Origin: Albifimbria verrucaria | Lineage: Eukaryota; Ascomycota; Sordariomycetes; Hypocreales; Stachybotryaceae | Reading direction: 5' to 3' | Assembly (NCBI GenBank): GCA_020081605.1 | Contig: JAHREC010000046.1 | Coordinates: forward strand, 89,725 to 153,724 | Length of the DNA: 64,000 bases | In this document: in pieces, positions 10,421 to 21,737 of the stretch | Layout: the number at the start of each line of letters is the position of its first letter | How positions within the stretch are numbered: position 1 is the stretch's first letter | The notes under the pieces: model-generated | The model's input: only the letters and a program-made list of their open reading frames with translations | Told to the model about the DNA's origin: nothing | Database searches by the model: none | Position numbers and translations under genes: made by a program

Positions 10421-11707
10421 AAAAGCCAAAGAAGAATAACTCGACTGGACGTTGGAAAAAGTACAACTCGCCCGGATGCCAAGACGCATTCTCCTTTCCT
10501 GTGTACTTATCCCGCTGTGGGATGTATTTGAAGCGCATTCTTGAACCCCGGACAAGCCATCTTTGCTGTAAATAATGACGTGATGTAGTTGTTGCTGGAA
10601 CCAAGTACTTATTTTTGAATCCAACTTCTTAGACTTTTGCTGGAGGAAGGCTAATGCACGAAGGAGCCAGCAAAGCCCCTGGAAGCAAGTATACGCGTAC
10701 CAGCCAGGCTTGCCCATTCCGAGTGCGTCACAGAAGCTGTCGCCATTTAATTTGCGGCTTCCAGCCTCGATGAACTCGACGGAGATGTTGAATGGTGGCA
10801 GGTCTTTCAAGAACTCCACAAAGTTATGGCAAACGATTTCAGAAGTAGGTGTGAGCCGGAGTTCATTGACCAGCATGCTTTCCATAGTGGCTTTAGCTTT
10901 TACTGTCGACTCGAAGTAACTATGGTGAGTCCCCAGTAAGTATGCCACGTATCGATATAAGGCGATGTAATCGGTAACCTCTTGCTCCCGAGGATTCACA
11001 CCCATTTGTGGTAATTGGAGCCACATGTGGTTACAGCAAAATGTGGCGATCGAATGAATAGAGTCAAGAGCGTTGACAGGAGTCCCGAGCTTCTCGATAT
11101 CAAAATACTCTGGGTTAGCCTCAGCAAGTTTCATGATTCGATTGCGAACTGCTGCATGAAGAAGTCGAACACGAATGGCACTGGTATGCCCGGCACCACC
11201 AGCGTGCAGTGACTCAAGGGACTCTGAAACTTGGAGTATGAACTGAAATGTTGATAAAAGTCTTCGGCGGAGAGTCTTGATGGAGAACCCGCCCGTTCGT
11301 ACAAGAATCTCCACAACGCTTGCCGAAGCTGTGTTCTCGCCTACGAAACCTTGGAGGGCAAAACCCACGATACTCGCCAACGCATACCGATAAAAGAACT
11401 TTTGTCCACGTGCCACTTGGTCCCAATCTACCCAGGCGGGTACGGTATGGACCTCATCCCAAAAAGTCTGTAGCACGGGGTCCTCGTTGTGGTGATCACG
11501 GAGCAACGTGTACATGTCGCTTGCAGCTTCGCACCCGTCCTGTTTTTGCTTCTGTGAGATTTTTTGCAGTTTCTCAACAACGGAACTACCGAGTTGATCG
11601 TACTCGTATTGCAAAGGTAGCATTTGGTCTTTGGGTATGTGTAAGTTTGTCCATTGGAAATGATAGTTGGCATATCGATATCCAGCTTCTCCAATTTTCT
11701 CGGCCAT
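10412..11707 (-). CDS. MpaB-like (DUF2236) oxygenase
   Basis: Uninterrupted frame of about 430 codons from the ATG at 11707. It matches the ER-bound oxygenase MpaB/rubber-oxygenase catalytic domain. Visible signatures are the FW.EV.(T)VP.WVDW..(V)..GQ..F segment, the small-residue helix ASIVGFALQGFVGE, RRLLST(F).FI..V and the LLHAAVR.RI histidine region (about residues 195-205), then a D-IHS-ATF helix and YRYVAYLLG. In this family histidines coordinate heme, and members such as MpaB cleave terpenoid side chains. The frame is open upstream to 11797. Another frame at 11784 reads like a membrane anchor (WRYYCNTGFAICFYFAL), so the true N-terminus may be a TM anchor lost to a one-base shift. The substrate is unknown. 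Confidence 0.65.
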   Translation of the reverse strand: MAEKIGEAGYRYANYHFQWTNLHIPKDQMLPLQYEYDQLGSSVVEKLQKISQKQKQDGCEAASDMYTLLRDHHNEDPVLQTFWDEVHTVPAWVDWDQVARGQKFFYRYALASIVGFALQGFVGENTASASVVEILVRTGGFSIKTLRRRLLSTFQFILQVSESLESLHAGGAGHTSAIRVRLLHAAVRNRIMKLAEANPEYFDIEKLGTPVNALDSIHSIATFCCNHMWLQLPQMGVNPREQEVTDYIALYRYVAYLLGTHHSYFESTVKAKATMESMLVNELRLTPTSEIVCHNFVEFLKDLPPFNISVEFIEAGSRKLNGDSFCDALGMGKPGWYAYTCFQGLCWLLRALAFLQQKSKKLDSKISTWFQQQLHHVIIYSKDGLSGVQECASNTSHSGISTQERRMRLGIRASCTFSNVQSSYSSLAFSS

Positions 11708-12624
11708 GGTGGCCAAATAAGTGCAAAATAGAAACAAATGGCGAAGCCTGTATTGCAGTAATACCTCCAGAGTAGATTTTCCATGGCATATTATCACAGA
11801 AAATTGAGGGAGCTGTATTTTATCAGGTATTCCTGCCCACTCTCATAGTTGCCTCCCCCTCCCCTCATCTTTGCATTAGCGCAACGATTGATGTCGATAC
11901 ACACACTGCCAAGACATGCGCACATGCGAAGTTGGATACACAGCAGCCGCAGCCTGTTCTTTGATGCATAATGAGGGAGTGGTGTGCTGGGTGTATGCGC
12001 AATAACAGCCTCGTTCGTGTAAGTAAGGTGACTCGACCAACGCACTGCTCACGTGTGGGCCAGACCATGCGTCAAAAGGACAGCTCAATGACGAAATTGG
12101 AGCCAACTCTGCATTCATTTGACAACAATAAACAAACCAAGGAAAAATGGTTCCACTAATGTGCGGGGCATGGCTTAATGGAGGATCCCTTGCTTTGGCT
12201 TCCTAGTCACCTGCGTGTAAACTATAGCGGGAGGCCTGATTGCCGAATACATATGTTGGTGTAGCACAAGTCATAATCTCACGGTTTCAGGTCCGTATCG
12301 TTGATTTCTTCTCTGATTTCATGTGAGCAAGGATGAGGACACATATTCATATAGTCTGGCCTTCTCCATCTAGGATTTTGGATCTTCATCGTCCCTTTCT
12401 GCGAAAGTCGGAGGCTTACGTTCAGAACTGTACATACTACCAAGTCGTTCAAGTCGGGTTTTTATTTCTTCGGCAATTATGACAGTACCACACCCTCAAT
12501 CACTGCACTCTCCAACTGTAGATTATAAGACTAATAGAGTAGCTTATATCAACCGTCGAGTCTGCGCTTTCCCTCAATGCCCAACATGATTACAGAACGC
12601 TTGTTCGCATCCAACAAGAAAATC
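11708..12624. other. Intergenic
   Basis: No supported gene. Short overlapping open frames around 11794-12118 have no family signal. Contains one GTACATAC-type word near 12430. Confidence 0.4.
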
Positions 12625-13686
12625 CTATAGAACATTGCTTTCTTTCTTCTTCTCTATTTCGTCGGCGAACCTTACCTTCTTACCGGATCGTATGATGTCT
12701 ACCGAATTTCGCTTCGACGTTGCACGAGAGTGTGTGCTAGCGTCGGCAACCCAATTACTTCTATTTGATGATTTATTTGTATCTTCTTCTCTTCTTAGAC
12801 GGTCAATTGTCATTTGTTGATGCATTCCTCGATACGTTCTTCGATCTATATTTCGATCATCTGTACCATAGTACGAACGCAGTCGTACTTGCCCTTTCAA
12901 ATCGTCTTTAACTACCCGAGATATAATTTTATTTACCTCTGCGCTGACATCCTTCCAGCCATTCCGGACAATCGGGGCTGAGCTTTTCTTAGACATAATG
13001 GCGAACTTATGGCAAGCCCATCCGCCATCTACATAAGTAGGTTTAGCTCCTTGTGACCAACAAGTACGTACTAGCGCGGCATCCCCAAGGCTTGGCATCC
13101 CGAGACTCAGACTTTTTCCAAAGAGCCCTTGGCTGACTATGTATTCCTGAGTAGTGTAGTTGAGTAAGACATAATCACGTTCTGGTGGAAATTGTTCTTT
13201 CAATAGATTGAAGTAATGCTGTTTGAATTCGGTCGCCTTTTGAGAAGACAACTTGTAAACAAAGAACTCAACAAGCTCTGTTAGCGAATATGTTTTTGAA
13301 GCGCATCCATAGTAGAGGGCATTGTGTCGTGGGTAGTATTCATGGAAACGGCCATTGGAATCGGGACGATAAGCCGTTGGCAATTTCGTAGAGTGGCTCC
13401 CAACACAGATGATCTGTTTCTCAGCCCAGGCTCCAAGGCAGTTATCGAATAAGATCCTGACAAGCCCAGGTATGTCATCCATCTCGATGAAATCTTCCAA
13501 GGCAGTATTCATTTCTTCCCACTGTCCCTCGATACAGATTTCATTCAATGTCTCGCGAAGGTGCTCTCCTTCGTTTGACTTCTTGTCTCCATATTTTTGA
13601 ACAGTACCGTTTTTATCTCGAAGCTGCTCGAGGTAAGCGTCCAACGCCTGCTCAATGTATCTATCTGATGCTCTTGATCTACACAT
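12625..13686 (-). CDS. Hypothetical protein with PP1-docking-like motif
   Basis: Continuous 353-codon frame; family not recognised. The N-terminal 250 residues are mixed helical/strand, with Trp/Tyr-rich segments (for example YVDGGWACHKFAIM). The C-terminal 90 residues are basic and low complexity and end with KKVRFADEI, a good match to the RVxF docking motif used by protein phosphatase 1 partners. The sequence just upstream of the ATG reads as a splice acceptor (gtgtag), so the first exon may lie beyond 13686 and this ATG may not be the real start. The PP1 link is inference from one short motif. Confidence 0.55.
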   Translation of the reverse strand: MCRSRASDRYIEQALDAYLEQLRDKNGTVQKYGDKKSNEGEHLRETLNEICIEGQWEEMNTALEDFIEMDDIPGLVRILFDNCLGAWAEKQIICVGSHSTKLPTAYRPDSNGRFHEYYPRHNALYYGCASKTYSLTELVEFFVYKLSSQKATEFKQHYFNLLKEQFPPERDYVLLNYTTQEYIVSQGLFGKSLSLGMPSLGDAALVRTCWSQGAKPTYVDGGWACHKFAIMSKKSSAPIVRNGWKDVSAEVNKIISRVVKDDLKGQVRLRSYYGTDDRNIDRRTYRGMHQQMTIDRLRREEDTNKSSNRSNWVADASTHSRATSKRNSVDIIRSGKKVRFADEIEKKKESNVL

Positions 13687-14407
13687 AAAACAATTAGCCC
13701 GTGATTTCTCAGCTGGTTATACGGCTCACAGAGGGTCAGGAAAGAAAATCAGTTTTTCTTGCAAATAGCGGCCAGCGCAATCATTGAGTAGTATAGAACT
13801 TGTTTCTCCAGAAATTGAAAGTTGCTCCTGCCGTGTTGGGCATGTCACTCGCCAGTATTCCCCATCTAGTTATGTGTGAAGGAGGCAGCAAATCCAGGGT
13901 AGGTACTGGTACCGGTATCTGGTTAGAAGATCTTTATGAATCCGTGAAGAGGACCCAAAATTGAATCATAAGCGTCTATTCCCGTAAACTATGTATTCAT
14001 TTCGAATAGAGCCCTATCTTGAGCGATTGAGGCTATCGTTTCCAGCTTAAACGACTAGTGGAGCTTCTGGTGTCAGTATCCCAAATCGGCCCCTGATACA
14101 TACGATGCATACTTTTGGACCGTAGCACTACTGATGTGGAAAACCATGGGCACAATGATGCATTTCACATCACTTCATTGTGGCTTGACTTTATCTTACA
14201 TTACCCTCGACGAAAAGGGGTCTGAGTACCGAACTTGTCAGAGTCTCACCGCAAAGGTTCCCCAAGCGGACCTAACGAAAATAGTCAGTCAAAGAGTCAA
14301 CCATGCTCACTTGTGTATAAGCTCGGTGAATCCCTGCATCCGCAACTCGATCTCTTTATTCTTTGAGCCGTTACTACACACACAACACGGTTAGACAATG
14401 AAATACT
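13687..14407. other. Intergenic, promoter of chitinase
   Basis: Divergent intergenic space between the 12.6 kb gene (minus) and the chitinase (plus). No gene supported. An 86-codon frame at 14134-14394 lacks any recognisable features. Confidence 0.4.
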
Positions 14408-15547
14408 ATGTTTTTACCTACCATCTTGTCAGTTTTATTTGGTGCAGCGCTTGCATCGGAGCAATGCCAAGTCATAACGACAACAGTGCAGTTTAACGCA
14501 GCGCCTGCCGTGCCGCCCACCACAACGCCTGCAACAACACCAGCAACAACACCAGCAACAACGCTTGCCACAGAATTTGCAGCAACATCAGCGAAAAAAC
14601 CTTGGCTTTGTTCCACCAAAGGTAAACCCGCAGGTAAAGTTCTGCAAGGATATTGGGAGAATTGGGACGGGTCGAGTGCGCACCCCTCATTCGGATGGAC
14701 GCCAATCCACGACCATCAAATCCGCGATCATGGCTACAATGTTATCGCCGCTGCGTTTCCCAACCTTCTTGCCGATGGCACGGTAGTTTGGCAAAATGAT
14801 TCTGGCATGAAGATTTCCACTCCGGCCGAGATGTGTCAGGCAAAAGAAGCAGGGATGACAATTCTCTTGTCCATTGGAGGAGCCAACGCAGCCGTCGATC
14901 TAAGCTCCAGCGCCATCGCCGACAAGTTCGTGGCCACCATCGTGCCGATCCTGAAGCATTACAACTTCGACGGGATCGACATCGACCTCGAGACCGGCCT
15001 AGTCAGCAGCGGCGACATCAACAAATTGTCCACTTCCCAAGCCAACCTGATTCGCATCATCGACGGCATCCTTGATGAGATGCCCTCTGACTTTGGCTTG
15101 ACCATGGCACCAGAAACCGCATATGTGACAGGCGGTAGCGCTCAATACCAGGGCATCTGGGGTTCTTACCTGCCCATCATAAAGAGGTATCTTGATAGTG
15201 GACGGCTCTGGTGGCTCAACATGCAGTATTACAACGGTCAGATGTACGGTTGCGCGGGTGACTCCTATCCAGCTGGCACCATGGAGGGGTTTATCGCACA
15301 GACGGATTGCTTGAATCAAGGTCTTGAGATTCAAGGCACGATGATTCGCGTTCCTTATGACAAGCAAGTGCCTGGTCTTCCGGCGCAGCCTGGCGCTGCT
15401 GGTAGCGGCTACATGAGCCCGATCTTGGTTGGGGAGGTTTGGGATCATTACAGGGGCGCGCTAAAAGGCATGATGGCATGGTCCATCAATTGGGATGGGT
15501 CAAACGACTGGACGTTTGGCAATAATCTCAAGGGACGGTTAGGATGA
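14408..15547 (+). CDS. Secreted GH18 chitinase
   Basis: Intact 379-residue glycoside hydrolase family 18 enzyme that cleaves beta-1,4-GlcNAc linkages in chitin. It has a signal peptide (MFLPTILSVLFGAALAS), a Thr/Ala/Pro linker (about residues 30-60) and a single catalytic TIM barrel. The barrel shows GYWENW, the LLSIGGAN strand and the active-site signature FDGIDIDLE, with the proton donor Glu at about residue 195 and all aspartates of DxxDxDxE present. The QYYN strand and the terminal WSINWD strand are also present. It is short, intronless and has no separate binding domain, like the compact bacterial-type fungal chitinases. It ends convergently 170 bp from the terpene synthase. In an insect-associated fungus it could act on cuticle; that is inference. 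Confidence 0.9.
   Translation: MFLPTILSVLFGAALASEQCQVITTTVQFNAAPAVPPTTTPATTPATTPATTLATEFAATSAKKPWLCSTKGKPAGKVLQGYWENWDGSSAHPSFGWTPIHDHQIRDHGYNVIAAAFPNLLADGTVVWQNDSGMKISTPAEMCQAKEAGMTILLSIGGANAAVDLSSSAIADKFVATIVPILKHYNFDGIDIDLETGLVSSGDINKLSTSQANLIRIIDGILDEMPSDFGLTMAPETAYVTGGSAQYQGIWGSYLPIIKRYLDSGRLWWLNMQYYNGQMYGCAGDSYPAGTMEGFIAQTDCLNQGLEIQGTMIRVPYDKQVPGLPAQPGAAGSGYMSPILVGEVWDHYRGALKGMMAWSINWDGSNDWTFGNNLKGRLG
14522..14569 (+). repeat. 12-bp tandem repeat coding TTPA linker
   Basis: Four 12-bp units of the form ACAACRCCWGCA (the last one degenerate) encode TTPA repeats in the chitinase linker. In-frame unit gain or loss would change the linker length without disturbing the enzyme. Confidence 0.8.
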
Positions 15548-15719
15548 AATCCAGAGGTTTTGCCATGAATATCTTCATTTTTTTAATTTTTTTATATTCT
15601 TCTGCATCTGAATGTCGTATATACGCAAAGTATTCGATTATTTGGTGTTTACCTATTTGATTGTTTAACTATTTGCCGTCGCATTATTTTTACTTTACTG
15701 GTGTCCCATACTGTATGGT

Positions 15720-17055
15720 TTACACTATCAACATGTCGTCTACAGCGATTGGGCCCAATGCACTATTATTGTGGACTTTGGGTAGCAGTTTCACTGTGCG
15801 TGATCGCTTTACGTCCATACCCCGCTTCCCAAAATACCGCTGGCTCTCATAGCTCCAGTGGAACACGCCGCTCACACACTGGGCCATACCATCGACAAAC
15901 TTTTGCACATCCAAATCGACAGGGCCGATGTAGCGTGGGACCCGTTCGTACAGGTCGTAGAACCTGTTCATCTTCTCGTCTGCCAAATCCCCAGCCATGT
16001 TTATGGCATGCTGGATGCTGAGCTGGTGCTGGTGCCTGAGAATGGTCACAATATTGTGCTCGTCATCACCTACAGACTGCTCCTTGTTGTAGGACAGAAT
16101 ATCCTGCAAAATTTGTAAGAAACTCATGGTTATAATCAGTGTTATCTGGAAGATAGGACGAGAAGACGAGAACTTACATTAGCTATAGAAATAAGGTCCG
16201 CCGCCAACATTTCCAACTCGCAGATGACTGGGTTCTCTCGGATGTCATCAGGGATATTGCCATCCATCTCGTAGAAAGCCATTGTACTTTGTGCGCCAGA
16301 CGTGTGACGTCTTACAACAAGATATTCGTCGAGCTGAAGAATACGAGACTGGGATCGATGCTCGGCTTGTTCAACGACGGAGTCAACATAGTTAACCCAC
16401 GTCGTCCAGAATCTTCTTCGAAAGGTCTCAGTAGCCGTCTTGGGGATTCTTAACCAAAACCTTGGAAGACGGTCAGTATTGGACAATACCCACTTGCAAA
16501 GACATGCTTCAGAGAGTGAACATGGACACTTACTGTCGTGCGATTTCACCGCCAATCCATTCGTCACTGGGTCTTGGCTTATCTGGGTTGCTCATAGCAT
16601 CGATCATGACCTGGGCTTGACTCAAGACTTCTTGAGGTGATGCCTTGTCCGAGTATTCATCAAACATAAAGAAGAGGTGCATGAGGTCACACCCAGACCT
16701 GACCTGCTCTGCACAAGAAACATTTAAATACTACTCACTAACGATTGACAATGTATTAAGAGAAGCATATCTTACCACGTGTCATTCTTGCATAGCACAT
16801 TCCGGAAAGAAGATCTTTATTATTCCAAAAGTCAGCCTGGGATAAGATACTATTGGGTACGGATACGGCAGTGTGGGTTAACTGACTGAGCTTGCCCTTT
16901 TCGTGAACGAGATTCTGTGTCTCACGGTCAAACGCCGTGAAGCTTGCAGACCATTTCAAGCATTCTTGTTCTACCTCAACGAGGTACGGGCTCACGAGTC
17001 GAGGCCACCTCCAGCTGGTTTCGAGCTCTGGGAGATTGATCGCTTGGCCACTCAT
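15720..17055 (-). CDS. Sesquiterpene synthase (class I terpene cyclase)
   Basis: Five exons on the minus strand: 17055-16887, 16814-16776, 16708-16534, 16460-16178 and 16103-15720. All junctions are GT/AG with consistent phases, giving 349 residues, the usual length for fungal sesquiterpene cyclases (Terpene_syn_C_2 group). The aspartate-rich metal site is FDEYSD at residues 85-90. The second metal site, NDILSYNKE at residues 222-230, is a perfect NSE triad assembled across the last intron. The C-terminal RY pair is in [10 protein letters not shown]. The enzyme should ionise farnesyl diphosphate in the cytosol; the product skeleton cannot be predicted here. It is transcribed divergently from a P450 about 1.07 kb away, consistent with a two-gene terpenoid cluster. 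Confidence 0.9.
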
Positions 17056-18127
17056 CTTTCAAGTGAGAACTGAAGAACATGTGATTAGGGGAATGAAAGA
17101 ACTGCCGTAGGCATCTTCAAATACTGAGACATGAATCCGACTATGGACAGTAGTCCACACCGTTTGTGATATCATGTTGAACCAGGCGTTATCGTCTCAA
17201 CCCAGGCTAATGGTGGTTCCACAGGATGGAAGCCCACCTTGCATGGTGACCATCGGTGGGATTGTGGATAACCCCTGGTTCGTGCGCGTTTTAATGGCCA
17301 AGTAGGGACGAGCATATTTACACATCGGACAACTGACCATTTCACGATGCGACAGCCCATGGTGTGGTTACATTTCAGTAGATGCATAGTTAAGGTTTTG
17401 GACGAGTAATTTACTTTAATCAAGGCCTATCCTAGAATAATGATTTCATACATCACCGGAATATACGGTATAATTAAAGTCATTCTACATGTTTTATTTG
17501 TTTTAACCATTGTATCGGTGATTGTTTGGTGCTGTGATGATCCTGATGAAAGAGAACAGCCTTTTTGATGCACTACACTGAATGTGGGGTCGAGATATTG
17601 GATCGTTCTTGTCTACCGGGGGTGGTGGTTTTGTAAAATGGCTAACGTTAGTTGCCCAGCATATAGTGTCTCATGAAGATTCAGCTCTCCGGACCCATGG
17701 CTTCGAGTCTATGCATGCAAGCCTGCACCACATAGGTCACAAGCGTCATCGACCAAAGACTTCACGTCTTCAAACTTGGCTCGAAACGGGTAAGATCTTC
17801 AGAACACCATGGAAGAAGAGATGCCTCCCCGGTATCTCCGGTGAATACAGACGCCTAGCTCAGATGTTGTGTATCAGGGGCCCTCATACCGAGAAAACAG
17901 GCCTAGCATATACTGTGTACAACACTGTATCATTCCAAGGACTTCGTTTAGGCAAGCAACTCGGATAGATCTTAACTGCTTGACCGCATCCTACTTCGCT
18001 AACAACGCGGGGTGCCACTGCGGTGGAGATCAATATAAAACCTCAATGTTCTTGCCACTGGCTTTCCGAAAAAAATCTCTGCCCTAACCTTGATGTGACG
18101 TTCGAACCAAAGCACCAGGTCGCCATC
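17056..18127. promoter_or_regulatory. Shared divergent promoter region, terpene cluster
   Basis: 1.07 kb between the start codons of the terpene synthase (minus) and the P450 (plus). No convincing gene lies within it; the open frame at 17582-17968 has no family features. It is the natural place for shared cluster regulation, although I could not identify a specific operator. Confidence 0.5.
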
Positions 18128-19852
18128 ATGGTCTCGGTAAACATGGCGGTTGTTGAAGGGCTGACCGCTCAGAGCAAGTTGTCTCTACAACACATTCTCT
18201 TCATGGCCGCGGCCTCGTGTGTTGTTTACATGATAGCGAATGCTGTTTACTCGGTCACGCTACACCCTCTGGCCAGGTTCCCGGGGCCGCTCTACACATC
18301 CTTGAGCTGCCTTCCTTATTGGAAAGCTTGCATCACGGGCCAACAAGTAAAATGGATGCAAAAGCTCCACTCTCGGTACGGCCCCGTGGTTCGCTATGGC
18401 CCCAACGAGCTGAGTTATGTGGATCAAGACTATACCGCTTGGAAAGCGATCCACGGCCACGAAAAGGGCGGCAGAGAGTTCCCCAAAGCCAAGGAGTGGT
18501 TCGTAGCTCCTTACAATGGTGAGTTCCTGCGCTAGCGGGGATAACAAGCAATGAATAGTATGACCTACGTTCTAACAGTTTCAGGCGTCTATGGCATCAA
18601 CACTGCGCCTGCGCACGAAGACCATCGCCGCTTCCGTCATGCTTTTGCCCCGGCTTTCTCGGAGCGGGCTCTCAAGCGGCAGGAACCAATCTTTCAGAAG
18701 AATACGGATCTCCTGATCTCAACGTTGAGCCAGGCTGCAGCTCTCCGCCAAACCGTCAACATGGTTGAAATGTACCAGCTCACCACATTTGACATCATAG
18801 GCCACCTTACGTTTGGTGAACCACTGGGTCTGCTTCAGAGCAACACCTACTCACAGTGGGTAGAGGCTGTCTTTGATTCGATCAGGGTCATCCCGATCGC
18901 TCAGGTTATTCAATACTATCCCGTTCTCGACTTTCTCTTTAAAGTTCTGGAGCCACAATCCATCAAGCAGATGAAATACAACCACTTCAAGCATTCTGCG
19001 GATCGTGTGGATAAGCGGCTCCAGAATGGGTCTAACGAAGCCGACATATGGAGCATGGTTCTCAATGCGAACGGTGACAAGCGATTGAGCCTGCAGGAGA
19101 TGCACTCTCACGGAGATGTATTCATGCTGGCAGGAAGTGAAACCACAGGTGCATCGCCCATCCTTAGCGACTAATGAGATAAGCCTGCTAACAGTCTACC
19201 AACATAGGCACGGCACTCTCTGGGCTGACATATTACCTTCTCAAGAATCAAGATAAGCTCGCATTGCTGGTCAAAGAGATTCGAACTGCTTTCGGAAGCG
19301 AAACCCAGATCAATATGCAAGGCACCGCGGAGCTCCCCTACTTGAATGCTTGTAAGTGCTGTACATGCATTTGATGCCCTTCTTTCGAAGTTGTATTAAC
19401 AAAACATGATAGGTATAAAGGAAGGACTTCGCTTGTATCCACCTGTCCCAGTTGGAGTTCCGAGGGTAGTGCCGACCGCGGCACTAGGCACGACCATGCC
19501 CGGTGGCGCCGTTCCTGCTGGAACCAGGGTGTCGGTGCATCACTACGCAACGTATCGTAGTGCGGATAATTTCCGAGACCCTGATAACTTTGTCCCTGAA
19601 CGTTGGCTCAATGATCCCGCCTACAGTAATGATAATCGCAGTTGCTTCAGGCCATTCGCCGTGGGTCCGCGCGATTGCATAGGCCAAAGCATGGCCAACC
19701 ATGAAATTCAGCTTATTCTTGCTCGTATTCTCTTCAAGTTTGACCTAGAAAGTGGCGATGGAAACGCGGATTGGGATGACCAGAAGGCGTTTGTGCTCTG
19801 GGAGAAGAAGCCCTTGATGGTCCGACTTACTCTAGCGTCCGGACAGGAGTGA
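18128..19852 (+). CDS. Cytochrome P450, CYP65-like
   Basis: Four exons: 18128-18518, 18585-19148, 19208-19351 and 19413-19852, with consistent phases and about 512 residues. It has an N-terminal membrane anchor (about residues 20-42) followed by the hinge RFPGPLYTS. The I-helix oxygen-activation motif is AGSETTG (interrupted by intron 2). The K-helix is KEGLR (ExxR), followed by PERW and the heme loop FAVGPRDCIG with the cysteine ligand. The N-terminal signature (HPLARFPGP, GREFPKAKEWF, HRRFRHAFAPAFSERAL) resembles the CYP65 clan that hydroxylates sesquiterpenes such as trichothecene intermediates. With the adjacent cyclase it probably oxidises the terpene product in the ER membrane. Confidence 0.88.
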
Positions 19853-20653
19853 GGATCTCATCGTAGGACGCTTGGATTGGTTGATTCGTGGGGAAAATGG
19901 GACAGTAGAAGGTAAAATTAAAAGTTCTTCAGCCAAGCAGCATTCTAGCTGGAACATTGCAGATTGAACGATATTTTATCGTGAAGCTTTGACTTTCAAA
20001 GCCATCAGTAGCATGATATGATGACCTTGCATGAGGTTCATGCTAAAAGTGTTGCAATTAGATACAGATCTTGGCTTTGCTGTGCCAGAGACATGCTACC
20101 CCGCTTGGCCGCAATGGATATCTGAGCTGTGCAGGCGTATGATTACGCTTTTACTAAAATTAAAAGTGAGGAAATGCGCCATCGTTTGCTTCAAGTACAA
20201 CTTTTGCACTCCCAATATCCAACTTACATAATCGGACGACGATAAATGGTGCCGTACGCATAGCTATATGAGTGGCTCCAAGCGTCTGACTGGGCGATGC
20301 TTCAGATGCCTGACTCTTGCACCACTTTTAGACACAAGGACTTGATGATCTCCAAGCAGACGGAAATAGGAGCTCGTTGACCCACTAAATTTCACCAACC
20401 TAGCAGGACTGCTCTTGTTTCAAGCTCCATCATGTTTCGGAAAAGCTCAATGCATGAGAATATATCAATTCTTCTTTGTCGTACCACTGTCATCGTGAGT
20501 AGACCTCGAAATAAAATGTTTCCGCTTCTTATAGCCCAATGTTCAGATGTAGGACGACGTATATGTTGATTCCTACAATAAGTAGGACGCACCTGCACAC
20601 GGCCAAGTAGCAGGCTGTATACCAGATACATACATACAATACTTAATTACATA
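19853..20653. other. Intergenic
   Basis: No gene supported. Open frames at 20031-20231 (plus) and 20392-20631 (minus) lack family signal. Confidence 0.4.
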
Positions 20654-21106
20654 ATGTTTGATCGAGAAGATGCAGTGGAAGCGCAGCTTTTAGTTCTGAA
20701 CCTTTACCATCTCACAAAAGACTTAGAACTTAATGCTACATGTGATGAGAGAAGACTCCTGAACGAGACTGCTGACCTGTTGAGGCGATCCGCCGAAATC
20801 TGTCCTCAACCGTGTATCTCGGCAATACTGGAAAAGGAAGTTGAAGCCCAGTTCAAATGGGCCAAGTTATACCTAGATCACCAGAAAAGCTTAGCGCGTC
20901 AAATGCTCTATCCAAATGCTGATGAGACTCTTCTTTGCCGCTTCGCAAGCGAAGCGTTGGAGGGTGCGCTATTAATTAGTGAGATTGTTGACCTACCTCA
21001 GCAACAACAGTGGAAGACGGCCAGATACAGCACATACAGCACAAGGAAAGACAACTCGATAAATGTGGGGAGTGGAGACAGAATGAGTATTAATCTGTTA
21101 TACTGA
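20654..21106 (+). CDS. Hypothetical helical protein
   Basis: 150-codon frame starting with a clear ATG. The sequence is strongly amphipathic-helical and acidic over residues 1-110, then Gln/Ser-rich. Two Cys-Pro-type pairs occur near residue 55. It is not recognised and has no signal peptide or membrane segment. The composition is protein-like, which is the main support. Confidence 0.4.
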   Translation: MFDREDAVEAQLLVLNLYHLTKDLELNATCDERRLLNETADLLRRSAEICPQPCISAILEKEVEAQFKWAKLYLDHQKSLARQMLYPNADETLLCRFASEALEGALLISEIVDLPQQQQWKTARYSTYSTRKDNSINVGSGDRMSINLLY

Positions 21107-21737
21107 GGTATACATAGTAAGAAAGATACTGCATCACGAATGTTGGGTGATTCTGACAATAGTGTTATCTTATGTACATGCCACCCTTACAGGGCGCATC
21201 ATGGCTAGGTTTGAAAGAGAAATCCTCCAGAAAACATGCAAAATGCGCAAGTACAATAAAACACATAGAATATCTGTATCATTGTACCCATACTTAGGGC
21301 CCCTTTCACAGTAGCCAAAGAGTGAAGTCTGCTGGCACTCACATGTGTGGTGTCGAATGTGACCAAGCCAACCAGAACATAATCCGGTCCCCACCCCGCG
21401 TCTTCCCATCGCTCTCGCACCATCGTAGGCAGCATACCGGAGAGGACCGCCTGTTTCCCATGCTAACTGGATTTGAACATGAGAAGCTATACCACGAGCA
21501 TGTACGGTACATGGAATAAAAATACCTCTTGTAATGGAGTCAATATTCCAATTCCCTTTACCTTCATTATTAAATGATCCTACACCCAGTATGTATCGTA
21601 CCGGTCTGCTGGTATGCTCCGACGATTGTGTTTATAGAGCCTTTGCAAGCGTCAATCAAGAACGTCTCGGTTAGTTCAAAGCATTTGCAGTGCATGGAGG
21701 TACGTTTCCAGAAGTTTCTACTCTATGATGCATCAAC
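21107..21737. other. Intergenic with possible cyclin 5' exon
   Basis: Frame 1 at about 21574-21705 ends with HLQCME followed by a GTACGT donor. This mirrors the exon-1 end HIQHME-GTATTT of the cyclin at 31.2 kb, so a decayed first exon of the next gene probably lies here. A minus-strand frame at 21205-21435 is of unknown value. Confidence 0.35.
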
